In this document: positions 6,907 to 15,149 of the stretch, piece by piece
Position numbering within the stretch: position 1 is the stretch's first letter
Layout: each line of letters starts with the position of its first letter
Origin: Desulfobacula sp.
GTDB lineage: Bacteria > Desulfobacterota > Desulfobacteria > Desulfobacterales > Desulfobacteraceae
Direction of reading: 5' to 3'
Length of the DNA stretch: 20,941 nt
NCBI GenBank assembly: GCA_023139225.1
Contig: JAGLNZ010000060.1
Location: 1 to 20,941 of the forward strand
Position numbers and translations under genes: made by a program
The notes under the pieces: model-generated
What the model saw: the letters and a program-made list of their open reading frames with translations, nothing else
The model's database searches: none
Told to the model about the DNA's origin: nothing

Positions 6907-9219
6907 TTAAATTTTCTGGACCTTCATTTGAAAATTTGTTTTTGAGTTTTGTTTTTCAAAAACGCTAAAATGGTTTAGGTCTTTTTCTATTTCCAGAGAT
7001 GAATAAATTCCTTTTAATATTGTGCCTGGAAAGGCTTTTTTGTTTATTTTTATTTGAGGGATGTTTTCTTGTTTTCTTGCCCATTCAAAAAAGGCAAACA
7101 GGTCGGTTTGAAATTCTGAAATTTGTCTTTTGATTTTTGGTTCAAGTCCGTTGATTTTTTTTTCAAGGAGTTCTTTTTCTTTCTCGTATTTTTTTTTTGT
7201 CTTGTTTAATCCTTTTAAAGAAGAGACGGAAGATGTCATTCTTTTTTCAAAATTATTTATCAGTACCACAATGTTTTTTAGTTTTTCTTTTTTATAAGAA
7301 TCTTTTTTCTTTTTAAATTCATTTGTAAGTTTTTCTTTTTTGTTTCTTGCGCGGTCATGAAAAATTTTTAATTCAATCATTTTTTGAAAAGTTTTTTTTA
7401 TGTAATGATCCTGCTCATCTTTTTTTTCTTTTAATTCATCAAGCTGTCGGCTGACTTTTTTAACTTCAAGATTAATAAGCCTCGCCTTTTCAAGGATATG
7501 GTGTTCAGTCCCTGCTCCAAGGATACACGCTTTTGTTTTACTAGTTCCGGCACCGGCAAGTTCAATACCTTTTTTGCCATACAGGGTTGAGGCGATGACC
7601 CGGCATTGTCCTGAATCTATTTTGCCGCTGCAAAAGACCTGGGAATCAATGATCTCATTTTCAATATAAATATTTCCAAAGGTTTCGATTCTGCAATTAT
7701 GAAGATATCTTGCATGAATATCTCCCTGGGCGCTGATTACAGCGTCGGTAATACCGATTTGGGACCTGATACAACCAATGGCATTAATGTGAGCTCCTCT
7801 GATTTCTCTTGCATTAATCTGCCCTGCAAGTATCGGGTAGGCGCCTGTTAATACACCTGATATGTTTAAATTAGCATAATTTTCAAGGGGTCCGTACTTG
7901 AGATCTGCATCTTCAAGAACATTGATGGCTGGATGGGTATATAGCTTTCTTTCAATGGAAATGGACGGGCAGCCTGTCTTGCCTGCAAAAGCTTTTGTAT
8001 TGTCTTTTGAAAGCCTGGTCCCGCTGGTACACCTGAAAGTCAGGTCATATCCTCTGCTTTGCTCAATATTTTTTCCAAACAGATTTTTTTTTAAATATGT
8101 GTCCCCTCCTAAACGCTGCTCAGCCACTGTTTCACCTTTTGCTTTGATTTCAGTATCTATTTTGTCTGTATCAAAATGGTAGATGGCTTTCCTGGCTTTT
8201 ATCAATTCCATGGAAAAATCCTGTTTTGCGGCAATAAATTCAGTGTTTTTCATATCCAGGTTGCATTGAAGAATGGCATCCGGATAAATCCCATACCTGA
8301 TTCCCTGGGCTTCAAGTGCTTGTTTGATGTCTTGTAAACCAATGGTTTCCACATTTTTGTTAATTTTAACAACCGCTTCCATTTGATCTTCACTGATACT
8401 GACCCGGATGGCAGAATCAGCTGTAGTTTTATCATTTCCTTCCAGACGCTCCTGTTCTTTTAAGACCAGGTTTTTTTGTTCTTCGGTTAAATAATTTAAC
8501 TTGACCATTATATCGCCCAGAAGTTGAATTTTATTCTCTTTTTCAAATTCCTCTTCCTGGACTTTTTGAGCGATTTTAGTTTCCCGTGAGGAAGCAAGGC
8601 CTTTTTCAATAACACTTGCGGCAAATTCCTGGTCCAACACCTTTATTTGTAAAAATTGTTTTTCATAGGCTGAAAGGTTTATCTCGTTATTTATTTGCAG
8701 CTCTTTTTGCGAATCAGCCTCTTTTGATTGGTCAAGAGCAAAGATCTTATCCGCCTGTGTATCAAGAAAGGTCTGTTCCTTTAGTATGGCATTTTTCTGT
8801 TTTATGGTGAGGACCCGGGACTCAACCAGGATATCTCCGATCAATTTTTTAATTTTTGCCCGTTTAAATTCTTTTTTTTGATACTCAAGAGCCCTGTTGA
8901 CATCTTCTTTGGTTGCCAATCCTTTTTCAATGGCGATTTTACCAAATTCTTCTCCGCGTTTTTTTATGATAAGATATTCCCGGATTAGTTTTAACAGTCC
9001 AACCTGGTATTGGGTTGCAAATTTCTGGCTTAGTAAAAGCTGGTCAAAACCAAGAGTATGACCTTGTTTGTGTTTAAGTGCGTATAATCGATTGATATGG
9101 GTATACTGTTCATTGTTAATGGTGCCGTATTGCAGGGCAAGAGCAGGCAGAGACGTGATTTGATTTAATTGTTCCAAGATTAATTCTTTCAATTTTATGA
9201 TATTTAAATTAGCTTTCAA
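6907..9219 (-). CDS. DUF342/FapA-family protein with a duplicated N-terminal helical module
   Basis: This 770-residue protein has no signal peptide or membrane segment. The central part (about 268-590) has the DUF342 (FapA-type) character: KGETVAEQRLGG, and then a run of short glycine- and isoleucine-rich strands (GVLTGAYPILAG, REIRGAHINAIG, DAVISAQGDIHARYL) that suggest a beta-helix. Residues about 595-720 are very rich in Lys and Glu and should form a coiled coil. Before DUF342 lie two similar segments, about 89-153 and 197-260, both with an EKGLA turn, LIGDI or LLGDI, and LKEQ. FapA-like proteins are linked to polar flagellar or type IV pilus positioning in some bacteria, but no such genes are near, so the role is open. 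The first usable start is TTG with no clear ribosome-binding site. It lies 60 bases after cbiP and may be read through from that operon. Confidence 0.82.
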   Translation of the reverse strand: MKANLNIIKLKELILEQLNQITSLPALALQYGTINNEQYTHINRLYALKHKQGHTLGFDQLLLSQKFATQYQVGLLKLIREYLIIKKRGEEFGKIAIEKGLATKEDVNRALEYQKKEFKRAKIKKLIGDILVESRVLTIKQKNAILKEQTFLDTQADKIFALDQSKEADSQKELQINNEINLSAYEKQFLQIKVLDQEFAASVIEKGLASSRETKIAQKVQEEEFEKENKIQLLGDIMVKLNYLTEEQKNLVLKEQERLEGNDKTTADSAIRVSISEDQMEAVVKINKNVETIGLQDIKQALEAQGIRYGIYPDAILQCNLDMKNTEFIAAKQDFSMELIKARKAIYHFDTDKIDTEIKAKGETVAEQRLGGDTYLKKNLFGKNIEQSRGYDLTFRCTSGTRLSKDNTKAFAGKTGCPSISIERKLYTHPAINVLEDADLKYGPLENYANLNISGVLTGAYPILAGQINAREIRGAHINAIGCIRSQIGITDAVISAQGDIHARYLHNCRIETFGNIYIENEIIDSQVFCSGKIDSGQCRVIASTLYGKKGIELAGAGTSKTKACILGAGTEHHILEKARLINLEVKKVSRQLDELKEKKDEQDHYIKKTFQKMIELKIFHDRARNKKEKLTNEFKKKKDSYKKEKLKNIVVLINNFEKRMTSSVSSLKGLNKTKKKYEKEKELLEKKINGLEPKIKRQISEFQTDLFAFFEWARKQENIPQIKINKKAFPGTILKGIYSSLEIEKDLNHFSVFEKQNSKTNFQMKVQKI

Positions 9220-9279
9220 TAAAGATAAAGAATTTATGGAATAAAGTAAACGGTTTCATAAGAATTGCTGTTGTTTTAT

Positions 9280-10743
9280 CTAAACGATATGGCTTATATC
9301 GATATGGGCTTCAAAGTGTTTCTTTAAAAGGATATAGTCTCTTTCTTTAAAATCGAGCATGTCATCATATGGATAATTAATGTTCAATCCTATTAACTCG
9401 AACCATTTTAACAAAATCTGCGGGGAATCAAAAAAGCCATGCATATAGGTCCCTGCAACCCTGCCGTCTTCCGACATGCAGCCGTCCGTGTCTGTGCAGG
9501 CAGTACGATTTCTGGAACCGATATTAAGCAAAGATGTGCCCGCACTTAAGTTTGTATATCCCATGTGGATCTCATACCCCTTGCCTGTGACATTCTCCCA
9601 TTGAAAATCGCTTAAGGTTGTTGTTTTCGGTGCCTTTAATACGGTTTGAACGGCTAAAAGACCGAGTGCTTTTGTTTTTCCAGGCCTACCTTCAAGCCCG
9701 TCAGGGTCATCGACAAATTCTCCTAGCATTTGATATCCGCCGCAAATTCCAAAAATATGTCCTTTAGATTGGTAATATGCTTCAAGAGGCTCTTTGAATT
9801 TGTTTATTAACCATGTTAGGTCAGCCCGGGTATTTTTTGAGCCCGGAATAATCACGGCCTTAAATTTTGACAGATGGTTTGGCCTGTCAATAAAAATAGT
9901 TTGGAGCCCCTTGATTTTTGACAGGGCATGAAAATCCGTAAAATTTGCAATATGGGGCAGGCGAATAATGCCGATCGCCGGCATATCAGGATCGAAGTCC
10001 TTGAAATTATTGCATTCTTCAATCTCAACAGAGTCTTCGGCATCAATTTTAAAATGTGTGTACCAGGGCAGAACACCCAGTATTTTTTTGTCTGTCCGTT
10101 TTTCAATCCAGCCAACCCCGTCCTTAAACAGGTCAATATCTCCTCTGAACCGGTTGATAATGAATCCTTTAACCATATCCCGGTACATTTGCGGGAGACA
10201 CTCAAGTGTTCCGATAATTTGTCCAAACACACCTCCTCTGTGGATATCTGCAACAAGGATAACATCGGCATTTGCGTATTCGGCCATGGCAAAATTCACA
10301 ATGTCATTGGGCATCAGGTTGACTTCAGCGCAGGACCCGGCGCCTTCAAGGATGATCCGGTCGTATGTCTTCTCAAGGCGGTCAAAGGCCTCACAGGCCT
10401 TTTCAAAATAGAATCCTTTGTTTTTATGGTAATCCATTGCTGTATGATTCCCATGGACTTTACCGTTAAGGATAACCTGGGACTGCTTTTCTCCTGTCGG
10501 TTTTAAAAGAATGGGATTCATATTAACGTGGGGAGCAATTTTTGCGGCCTCTGCCTGGACAATCTGGGCACGCCCCATTTCAAGACCCTCCGGGGTAATC
10601 CCCGAGTTGTTGGACATGTTTTGAGACTTAAAGGGCGCAACCTTAACTGCCCTGTCGGCAAGGGATCTGCAAAGAGCGGCAGCAATGATACTTTTCCCAA
10701 CATCAGAGCCGGTTCCAAGAACAGCAATATTTTTTTTCATCAT
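9280..10743 (-). CDS. cbiP: Cobyric acid synthase (glutamine-dependent)
   Basis: This 487-residue enzyme amidates side chains b, d, e and g of adenosyl-cobyrinic acid a,c-diamide, giving adenosyl-cobyric acid. The N-terminal ATP-using domain has the P-loop-like LGTGSDVGKS (9-18), KSQNMSNNSG, KPTGEKQSQVILNG and ILEGAGSCAEVNL. The C-terminal class I glutamine amidotransferase domain has IIPGSKNT (298-305), the nucleophile elbow GICGGYQMLG with Cys334, and the catalytic His in GTYMHGFFD (His435). The length is normal and all key residues are present. The start ATG overlaps the cobO stop by four bases (ATGA); a second ATG follows at once. As last cobalamin gene of the operon it directly follows the adenosyltransferase gene, matching the order of reactions. 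Also called cobQ. Confidence 0.97.
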   Translation of the reverse strand: MMKKNIAVLGTGSDVGKSIIAAALCRSLADRAVKVAPFKSQNMSNNSGITPEGLEMGRAQIVQAEAAKIAPHVNMNPILLKPTGEKQSQVILNGKVHGNHTAMDYHKNKGFYFEKACEAFDRLEKTYDRIILEGAGSCAEVNLMPNDIVNFAMAEYANADVILVADIHRGGVFGQIIGTLECLPQMYRDMVKGFIINRFRGDIDLFKDGVGWIEKRTDKKILGVLPWYTHFKIDAEDSVEIEECNNFKDFDPDMPAIGIIRLPHIANFTDFHALSKIKGLQTIFIDRPNHLSKFKAVIIPGSKNTRADLTWLINKFKEPLEAYYQSKGHIFGICGGYQMLGEFVDDPDGLEGRPGKTKALGLLAVQTVLKAPKTTTLSDFQWENVTGKGYEIHMGYTNLSAGTSLLNIGSRNRTACTDTDGCMSEDGRVAGTYMHGFFDSPQILLKWFELIGLNINYPYDDMLDFKERDYILLKKHFEAHIDISHIV

Positions 10744-11252
10744 TTTTCGATTCCAACCCGGGCTGTTATACCTTGTTTATAATAATGCTTGATTTCTTTC
10801 ATTTCCGTAACAAGATCTGCTTTTTCTATCACTGCGGCAGTGGCTCCCCGCCCTGTGATCACCAGCTCAACATTCACAGGTTTCATATCAATCAATGCCA
10901 GTAGTTCTTTTTCCGATATGAGATTGCACATCACAGCGACATTTGCTTCTTCAGCAATTACCACGTCATGTTTATTGTTTTTTAGAATCTCACATAATTT
11001 TTGATATCCTTCAATGCCCGCAGCTTTCTCCTCATCAGACGGGTTTCCTTTAATAAATTTTCCAAGGCCATATTGTTTGATCGTTATATTTTCAAATTTG
11101 GACAAGGCTTTGATTTCAGAGTAATTTCCTTTTTTTAAAAATTGAACAATATATACCTTAAGACCTGCTCCGGCAGCTCTAAGCGCAAGCCCGAAGCTCG
11201 CTGTTGTTTTTCCTTTGCCATTGCCGGTATATATTTGAACACATCCTTTCAT
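10740..11252 (-). CDS. cobO: Cob(I)yrinic acid a,c-diamide adenosyltransferase, CobA/CobO/BtuR type
   Basis: This 170-residue cytoplasmic enzyme moves the adenosyl group of ATP onto Co(I) of the corrinoid. It has the P-loop TGNGKGKTT (residues 9-17), GLALRAAGAG, the ending VITGRGA, and ADLVTEMKEIKHYYKQGITARVGIE, all typical of the BtuR/CobO family. Where most members have an LDE-type Walker B, this one reads VVIAEEANVAV, a conservative Asp-to-Glu change. AGGAGA lies eight bases before the ATG. It follows cbiH by 30 bases and overlaps cbiP by four. It can serve both de novo synthesis and salvage of corrinoids brought in by the upstream ABC importer. Confidence 0.95.
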   Translation of the reverse strand: MKGCVQIYTGNGKGKTTASFGLALRAAGAGLKVYIVQFLKKGNYSEIKALSKFENITIKQYGLGKFIKGNPSDEEKAAGIEGYQKLCEILKNNKHDVVIAEEANVAVMCNLISEKELLALIDMKPVNVELVITGRGATAAVIEKADLVTEMKEIKHYYKQGITARVGIEK

Positions 11253-11282
11253 ATATTGTCTCCTGACGGTTTTTTAGTATCT

Positions 11283-12071
11283 TTAAATATCATATTTTTT
11301 TGAATAGCCTCTAGGTGTAAACAGAAAATCCAAATATCGTAAAGAGGCACTGGAACCGATAAACAGAACCGTCTGCATCCCGACCTCGGCCGTATCCATT
11401 TGATCCAGGGTTTTAAATGAGACACGTTGATTCTCCCTCATGGCCCCTGTGACAATTCCAACAGGTGTTGTTGTATCCCTGTATTCCAATATAAGTTCCT
11501 GGGCCCTTTTTAACTGCCAGTTCCTTTTTTTACTTTTTGGATTATACAACACTATGACAAAGTCCGCCATAGCTGCGCAAGTTAATCGTTTTTCAATTTT
11601 TTTCCAGGGGGTTAAAAGGTCACTGAGAGAAATCGCTGCAAAATCATGGGTCAAAGGTGCGCCGGCCAATGCTGCACCGGCTGCCAGAGCCGGAATTCCC
11701 GGAACAATCTCAAGAAATAAATCTGTGTTTTTATCAGGTTGATTTTTTTTGTTCCGGGCCCTGGCTATTTTTATGTCGCGCTGCTTGCAAATTTCAAAAA
11801 CAAGGCCTGCCATGGCATAAATACCCGGATCTCCACCTGAAACAAGTGCGCATGATTTTCCAGACATGGCCGTTTCAATGGCTTTTTCAACCCTTTCAAC
11901 TTCTTTCATCATACCGGTTGAAATAATTTGTTTGTCTTTGACAAGATCGGAAATTAAATCAATATAAGTGGTGTAACCTGCTATGCAATCGACCTGTTTA
12001 ATAATTTCAATTGCCCGCCGGGACATGTAGGAAATGTCTCCCGGGCCCGTACCTATAACATAAAGCGTCAT
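11283..12071 (-). CDS. cbiH: Precorrin-3B / cobalt-precorrin-3 C17-methyltransferase
   Basis: This 262-residue SAM-dependent enzyme methylates C17 and contracts the ring of cobalt-precorrin-3. It has the class III (tetrapyrrole) methyltransferase fold: IGTGPGD near the N-terminus, VSGGDPGIYAMAGL, VPGIPALAAGAALAGAPL, and the family-specific HDFAAISLSDLLTPW and VLYNPKSKKR. These last motifs separate CbiH/CobJ from CbiF and CbiL. The length is close to single-domain CbiH, with no fused CbiG or ferredoxin part. A basic insertion (ARARNKKNQPDKNTD, about residues 103-117) lies before VPGIPAL. The start overlaps the cbiG stop by four bases. With no oxygen-using CobG in sight, the anaerobic route is implied, hence cbiH rather than cobJ. 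Confidence 0.95.
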   Translation of the reverse strand: MTLYVIGTGPGDISYMSRRAIEIIKQVDCIAGYTTYIDLISDLVKDKQIISTGMMKEVERVEKAIETAMSGKSCALVSGGDPGIYAMAGLVFEICKQRDIKIARARNKKNQPDKNTDLFLEIVPGIPALAAGAALAGAPLTHDFAAISLSDLLTPWKKIEKRLTCAAMADFVIVLYNPKSKKRNWQLKRAQELILEYRDTTTPVGIVTGAMRENQRVSFKTLDQMDTAEVGMQTVLFIGSSASLRYLDFLFTPRGYSKKYDI

Positions 12072-13168
12072 TTTTTTATTGCCACGGCAATGGTGACATC
12101 CTTGTTTTTTTTCTTTGGAACAATCAGTTCCCCGTTGTCGGCTGACAGAATAGCTGCAGCTTCACACACACTCTTAACTCCTAAATGTTTTTCAACCATC
12201 TTTGATGGTGTTTTGATTGTTTTAACTGAATTTAACGCTTTTTTGCCATAAAAATCTATCTGAATTTTCAATTCTTTTGAAAGAGCTAATAAACCGGCCT
12301 CATCTTTTTTAATGTCTGTTGTTGCAAATTGGCAAATACTGTGCATGGACAAGCCTTCTTTTTTAAGAACCATAAATAAAAACTGCTTAATTTCTTCATG
12401 CCCTGTTCCCCTGTTGCATCCAATGCCTACGCTTAATACAGGCGGCCTTAAAATTAGAGTTTCACGTGAAACATTTTGAATTTTATGGAAACAAAATACT
12501 TTTCCTGTTGATGCGTCTGCTTTCGTTGGATTTGGTTTGATTACACCTGTCCATAAGGTTTTCGGCAGATTGTTTTTAATAAAGGCGAAAGGATCATATA
12601 AACTTATGGGTTCCCCCAATAAAAATGCCATGTTGATTACTTTGATGTTTTGCGGGGTTTCGATAAAAAGGTCCATGTCCTTTGCTATCATATCGATGGC
12701 CGGAAGCCTGTTGGTGTCCGTTGCTGTGGTAATAACAGGCCTGGCATTTATAATTGCAGCAATCTTTTTTGTTAGAGCATTGGCACCACCCAGATGCCCT
12801 GATATAAGGCTTACGGCATGGATTCCATTGTCATCAACCACGACTACGGCAGGGTCAATAATTTTTGATTTTAATAAAGGGGCAATAACGCGAACCGCAA
12901 TCCCTGTTGAAAAGATAAAGATATGTCCCATGAATTTATCAAATTGCTGATGAATTTTTTTGGATAGTTTTGTAAAGGTGTGCGTGTTTTTCTCCAGCGG
13001 CTCGCTTTCCCGGGTTTTGGCAGAGACAAAAAGGGCTGAACCCTTAAGGGCATTCTGGATTTTTTTTCCAAGCACCTTTCCATTTGGTGTGATACACCAG
13101 ATGGCAATGGAACCGGAGTCAATTTTATTTTTCAGCGCTTCTATATCCATGAGAGAATGTTGAATCAT
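12068..13168 (-). CDS. cbiG: Cobalt-precorrin-5A hydrolase
   Basis: This 366-residue protein opens the delta-lactone of cobalt-precorrin-5A and releases acetaldehyde, a step specific to the anaerobic pathway. The N-terminal part has the CbiG signatures IFIFSTGIAVRVIAPLLKSK and VSLISGHLGGANALT. The C-terminal CbiG domain starts at LSVGIGCNRGTGHEEI (about 246-260). The full length of an unfused CbiG is present. The start is uncertain: the first ATG gives a 44-base overlap with cbiF, and an in-frame ATG at 13150 gives 26 bases. Neither has a clear ribosome-binding site, so translation probably depends on ribosomes finishing cbiF. Its presence is one of the best signs that cobalt enters the ring early in this organism. 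Confidence 0.94.
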   Translation of the reverse strand: MIQHSLMDIEALKNKIDSGSIAIWCITPNGKVLGKKIQNALKGSALFVSAKTRESEPLEKNTHTFTKLSKKIHQQFDKFMGHIFIFSTGIAVRVIAPLLKSKIIDPAVVVVDDNGIHAVSLISGHLGGANALTKKIAAIINARPVITTATDTNRLPAIDMIAKDMDLFIETPQNIKVINMAFLLGEPISLYDPFAFIKNNLPKTLWTGVIKPNPTKADASTGKVFCFHKIQNVSRETLILRPPVLSVGIGCNRGTGHEEIKQFLFMVLKKEGLSMHSICQFATTDIKKDEAGLLALSKELKIQIDFYGKKALNSVKTIKTPSKMVEKHLGVKSVCEAAAILSADNGELIVPKKKNKDVTIAVAIKK

Positions 13169-13910
13169 ATAATTTTGATTTTAATATATCATGTTTTTTC
13201 ATGCCTGCTTCAACAGATTTTCCCACAATAATCAAGGCATGTCTTGTGATATCATTGTCTTTGCAGGTTTTCACAAGGTCTTCGATCCTGGTATAAAATA
13301 TTTTTTCTTCCGGGTGACTCACCTTGTAGGCAATGGCACAGATTGATTCTTCACCATAATGTTCTGCCAGAATTGTTTGAACCTTTTGCACATGTCCAAT
13401 ACTAAGATATATAGCCATTGAAGCCTTATGGGACGCAAGTTTTTCAAGGTCTTCGGATTCAGGTACCGGCGTTCTTCCGGAAATCCTTGTCAGGATCAAG
13501 GTCTGGGTTACCTCGGGAAGCGTATATTCCATGTTCATTTTTGAAGCTGCAGCAAAGGCTGCCGTTACACCCGGGACAACCTCATAGGGTATATTGATTT
13601 TTTCAAGCTCCCGCATTTGCTCAAAAATTGCACCGTATAAGGATGGGTCGCCTGTGTGGAGGCGAACAATTTTTTTCCCGTGAGCATGATAATCTTTTAT
13701 GGTGTCAATGATCTGTTTTAAATCCATACCGGCGCTGGATTTGGTTTTGGTCTGGCTGCCCTTCCAGCACAGCACAGCCTTAGGCACCAAAGATCCTGCA
13801 TATATGATAAGGTCAGCCTCTTTCAGTGCATTCATGGATTTAACTGTAATAAGGTCAGGATCACCGGGTCCCGCACCTGCAAAAACAACTTTATTATTTT
13901 TCATAATCAT
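13125..13910 (-). CDS. cbiF: Precorrin-4 / cobalt-precorrin-4 C11-methyltransferase
   Basis: This 261-residue SAM-dependent methyltransferase adds the methyl group at C11 of cobalt-precorrin-4. It has the fold motifs VVFAGAGPGDPDLITVKS, the family-typical IIYAGSLVPKAVL, LHTGDPSLYGAIFEQM, and VPGVTAAFAAAS followed by YTLPEVTQTLILTR. YAGSLVP is a good discriminator for CbiF/CobM. The length is usual. Translation starts in an ATGA overlap with cbiET; a second ATG lies two codons on. It sits directly before cbiG, which acts on its product. Confidence 0.96.
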   Translation of the reverse strand: MIMKNNKVVFAGAGPGDPDLITVKSMNALKEADLIIYAGSLVPKAVLCWKGSQTKTKSSAGMDLKQIIDTIKDYHAHGKKIVRLHTGDPSLYGAIFEQMRELEKINIPYEVVPGVTAAFAAASKMNMEYTLPEVTQTLILTRISGRTPVPESEDLEKLASHKASMAIYLSIGHVQKVQTILAEHYGEESICAIAYKVSHPEEKIFYTRIEDLVKTCKDNDITRHALIIVGKSVEAGMKKHDILKSKLYDSTFSHGYRSAEK

Positions 13911-15148
13911 ACTTTTATTTTAGGTTTTGATCCTGAAATGATCCAAACCGGGTTTAATGCTTCAAGCCGGTCTCCAAAGGGCATGCCTTTAGATCGAGAC
14001 ACCTGAATTTGCACAATGTGAGGACTAAATTTGTATTCCTTTAAAAGCGTTAAAGCAATTTCAAGGTTTTGCAGCAATACGGTATTAATCACAATAATTC
14101 CAAAAACAGCGAGCTTGTCACAGGATGCTTTTATGATTTGCCCAAGGGTTTTTCCTCCCCCCCCAATAAAAATTCGGTCCGGGGTTTTCAGCTCTTCAAT
14201 CCCTTCGGGAAAGGCTGAATTGACTATCTTAACATTGGAGCAGTTAAAATTTTTTATATTGTGAATAATATCAGAAATTCGTCCCGGATGCTTTTCTATG
14301 GCATAGACGTGGCCCCAGGGGATCTGAAGGGAGGCTTCAATACCGATGGACCCGGAGCCTGATCCAATGTCCCAGAACACATGATCCTTTTTGATCAGCT
14401 TTAATTTAGACAGGGTAATGCTTCGGATCTCGGATTTTGTAATCAGTCCTTTTGAATGCTTAAATAAGGAATCCTCCATTCCGATATGTGTTTCATGTGA
14501 AAAATTATCTTTTTCCTTTCCCTGTTTTTGCAGGATGACAATATTGGGCTGGGAAAAGGTTTGCTCTTTTATCAGGTTAAGATTTTCAAACCATGTTATC
14601 TTTTCTTCATTCCTGTCGCCAAGTTTTTCTAAAACACAAAACTTGAAATCATACATGCTTTCTTTTATCAGACCTGCTGCAAGATATTGCGGATTCATTT
14701 TCGGATCAGTTAAAAACGCTATTTTATTTTCATTTGCAAGCTTTGAAAAGGAAAAGGATTTCGGCTGTTTGCCGTGAAGGCTGATTATTTTTGCATCGTG
14801 CCAGGGCTCTTTTATTGCGGCAAAAGCAGCAGAAACAGAGGAGATATTTGAATGAATATTTAAATATTTTTTATCAAAATGCTGTGTTAATGTGGAGCCG
14901 ATACCATAAAATAAAGGATCGCCCGAAGCTAAAACAACAATTTTATGGTCGGTCATCTTTTCTTTAATGGCTTCAACAACGCTGTTAATATGGGCGTTTA
15001 CCGGGATTTTTTGAATATCCGGATAGTCAAACATGGATAGATGCCGTTGGCCGCCAACCAGCACATCGCATTTTTTGATTAATTTAAGGTGTTTTTGGGT
15101 AAGATCTTCTTTGCCCTGACCAATACCGATAATGTCTATTGGATTCAT
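13907..15148 (-). CDS. cbiET: Precorrin-6Y / cobalt-precorrin-7 C5,15-methyltransferase (decarboxylating), CbiE-CbiT fusion
   Basis: This 413-residue bifunctional enzyme methylates C5 and C15 and removes the acetate carboxyl at C12. The N-terminal CbiE half has IIGIGQGKEDLT (6-17) and LASGDPLFYGIG (73-84). The C-terminal CbiT half (from about residue 233) begins KGLITKSEIRSITLSKLKL, with the SAM-binding loop WDIGSGSGSIGIEAS (259-273) and DRIFIGGGGK later. Such fusions are also called CobL. The gene starts one base after the stop of the membrane-protein gene, with GGTGG as a likely ribosome-binding site, and overlaps cbiF by four bases. Nothing appears missing. Confidence 0.95.
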   Translation of the reverse strand: MNPIDIIGIGQGKEDLTQKHLKLIKKCDVLVGGQRHLSMFDYPDIQKIPVNAHINSVVEAIKEKMTDHKIVVLASGDPLFYGIGSTLTQHFDKKYLNIHSNISSVSAAFAAIKEPWHDAKIISLHGKQPKSFSFSKLANENKIAFLTDPKMNPQYLAAGLIKESMYDFKFCVLEKLGDRNEEKITWFENLNLIKEQTFSQPNIVILQKQGKEKDNFSHETHIGMEDSLFKHSKGLITKSEIRSITLSKLKLIKKDHVFWDIGSGSGSIGIEASLQIPWGHVYAIEKHPGRISDIIHNIKNFNCSNVKIVNSAFPEGIEELKTPDRIFIGGGGKTLGQIIKASCDKLAVFGIIVINTVLLQNLEIALTLLKEYKFSPHIVQIQVSRSKGMPFGDRLEALNPVWIISGSKPKIKV

Positions 15149-15149
15149 A

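Noticed and set aside
6909..6937. Hairpin AAATTTTC/GAAAATTT near the convergent thpR and DUF342 ends
   Set aside because: The stem has one G-C pair and a 13-base loop, and it lies inside the DUF342 coding end. It is too weak to call as a terminator.
7130..7470. Many T runs on the plus strand that resemble terminators
   Set aside because: They are the complement of AAA lysine codons in the coiled-coil part of the DUF342 protein and have no GC-rich stems before them.
9928..10506. Long plus-strand open frame (192 codons) opposite cbiP
   Set aside because: It lies wholly within cbiP, whose catalytic motifs are complete, and its translation shows no family pattern. It is an antisense shadow.
12537..12950. 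Plus-strand open frame of 137 codons opposite cbiG
   Set aside because: It mirrors hydrophobic strands of CbiG on the opposite strand and has no plausible ribosome-binding site or recognisable motif.
14391..14777. Plus-strand open frame of 128 codons opposite cbiET
   Set aside because: It is an antisense shadow of the CbiE/CbiT junction with a random-looking composition.
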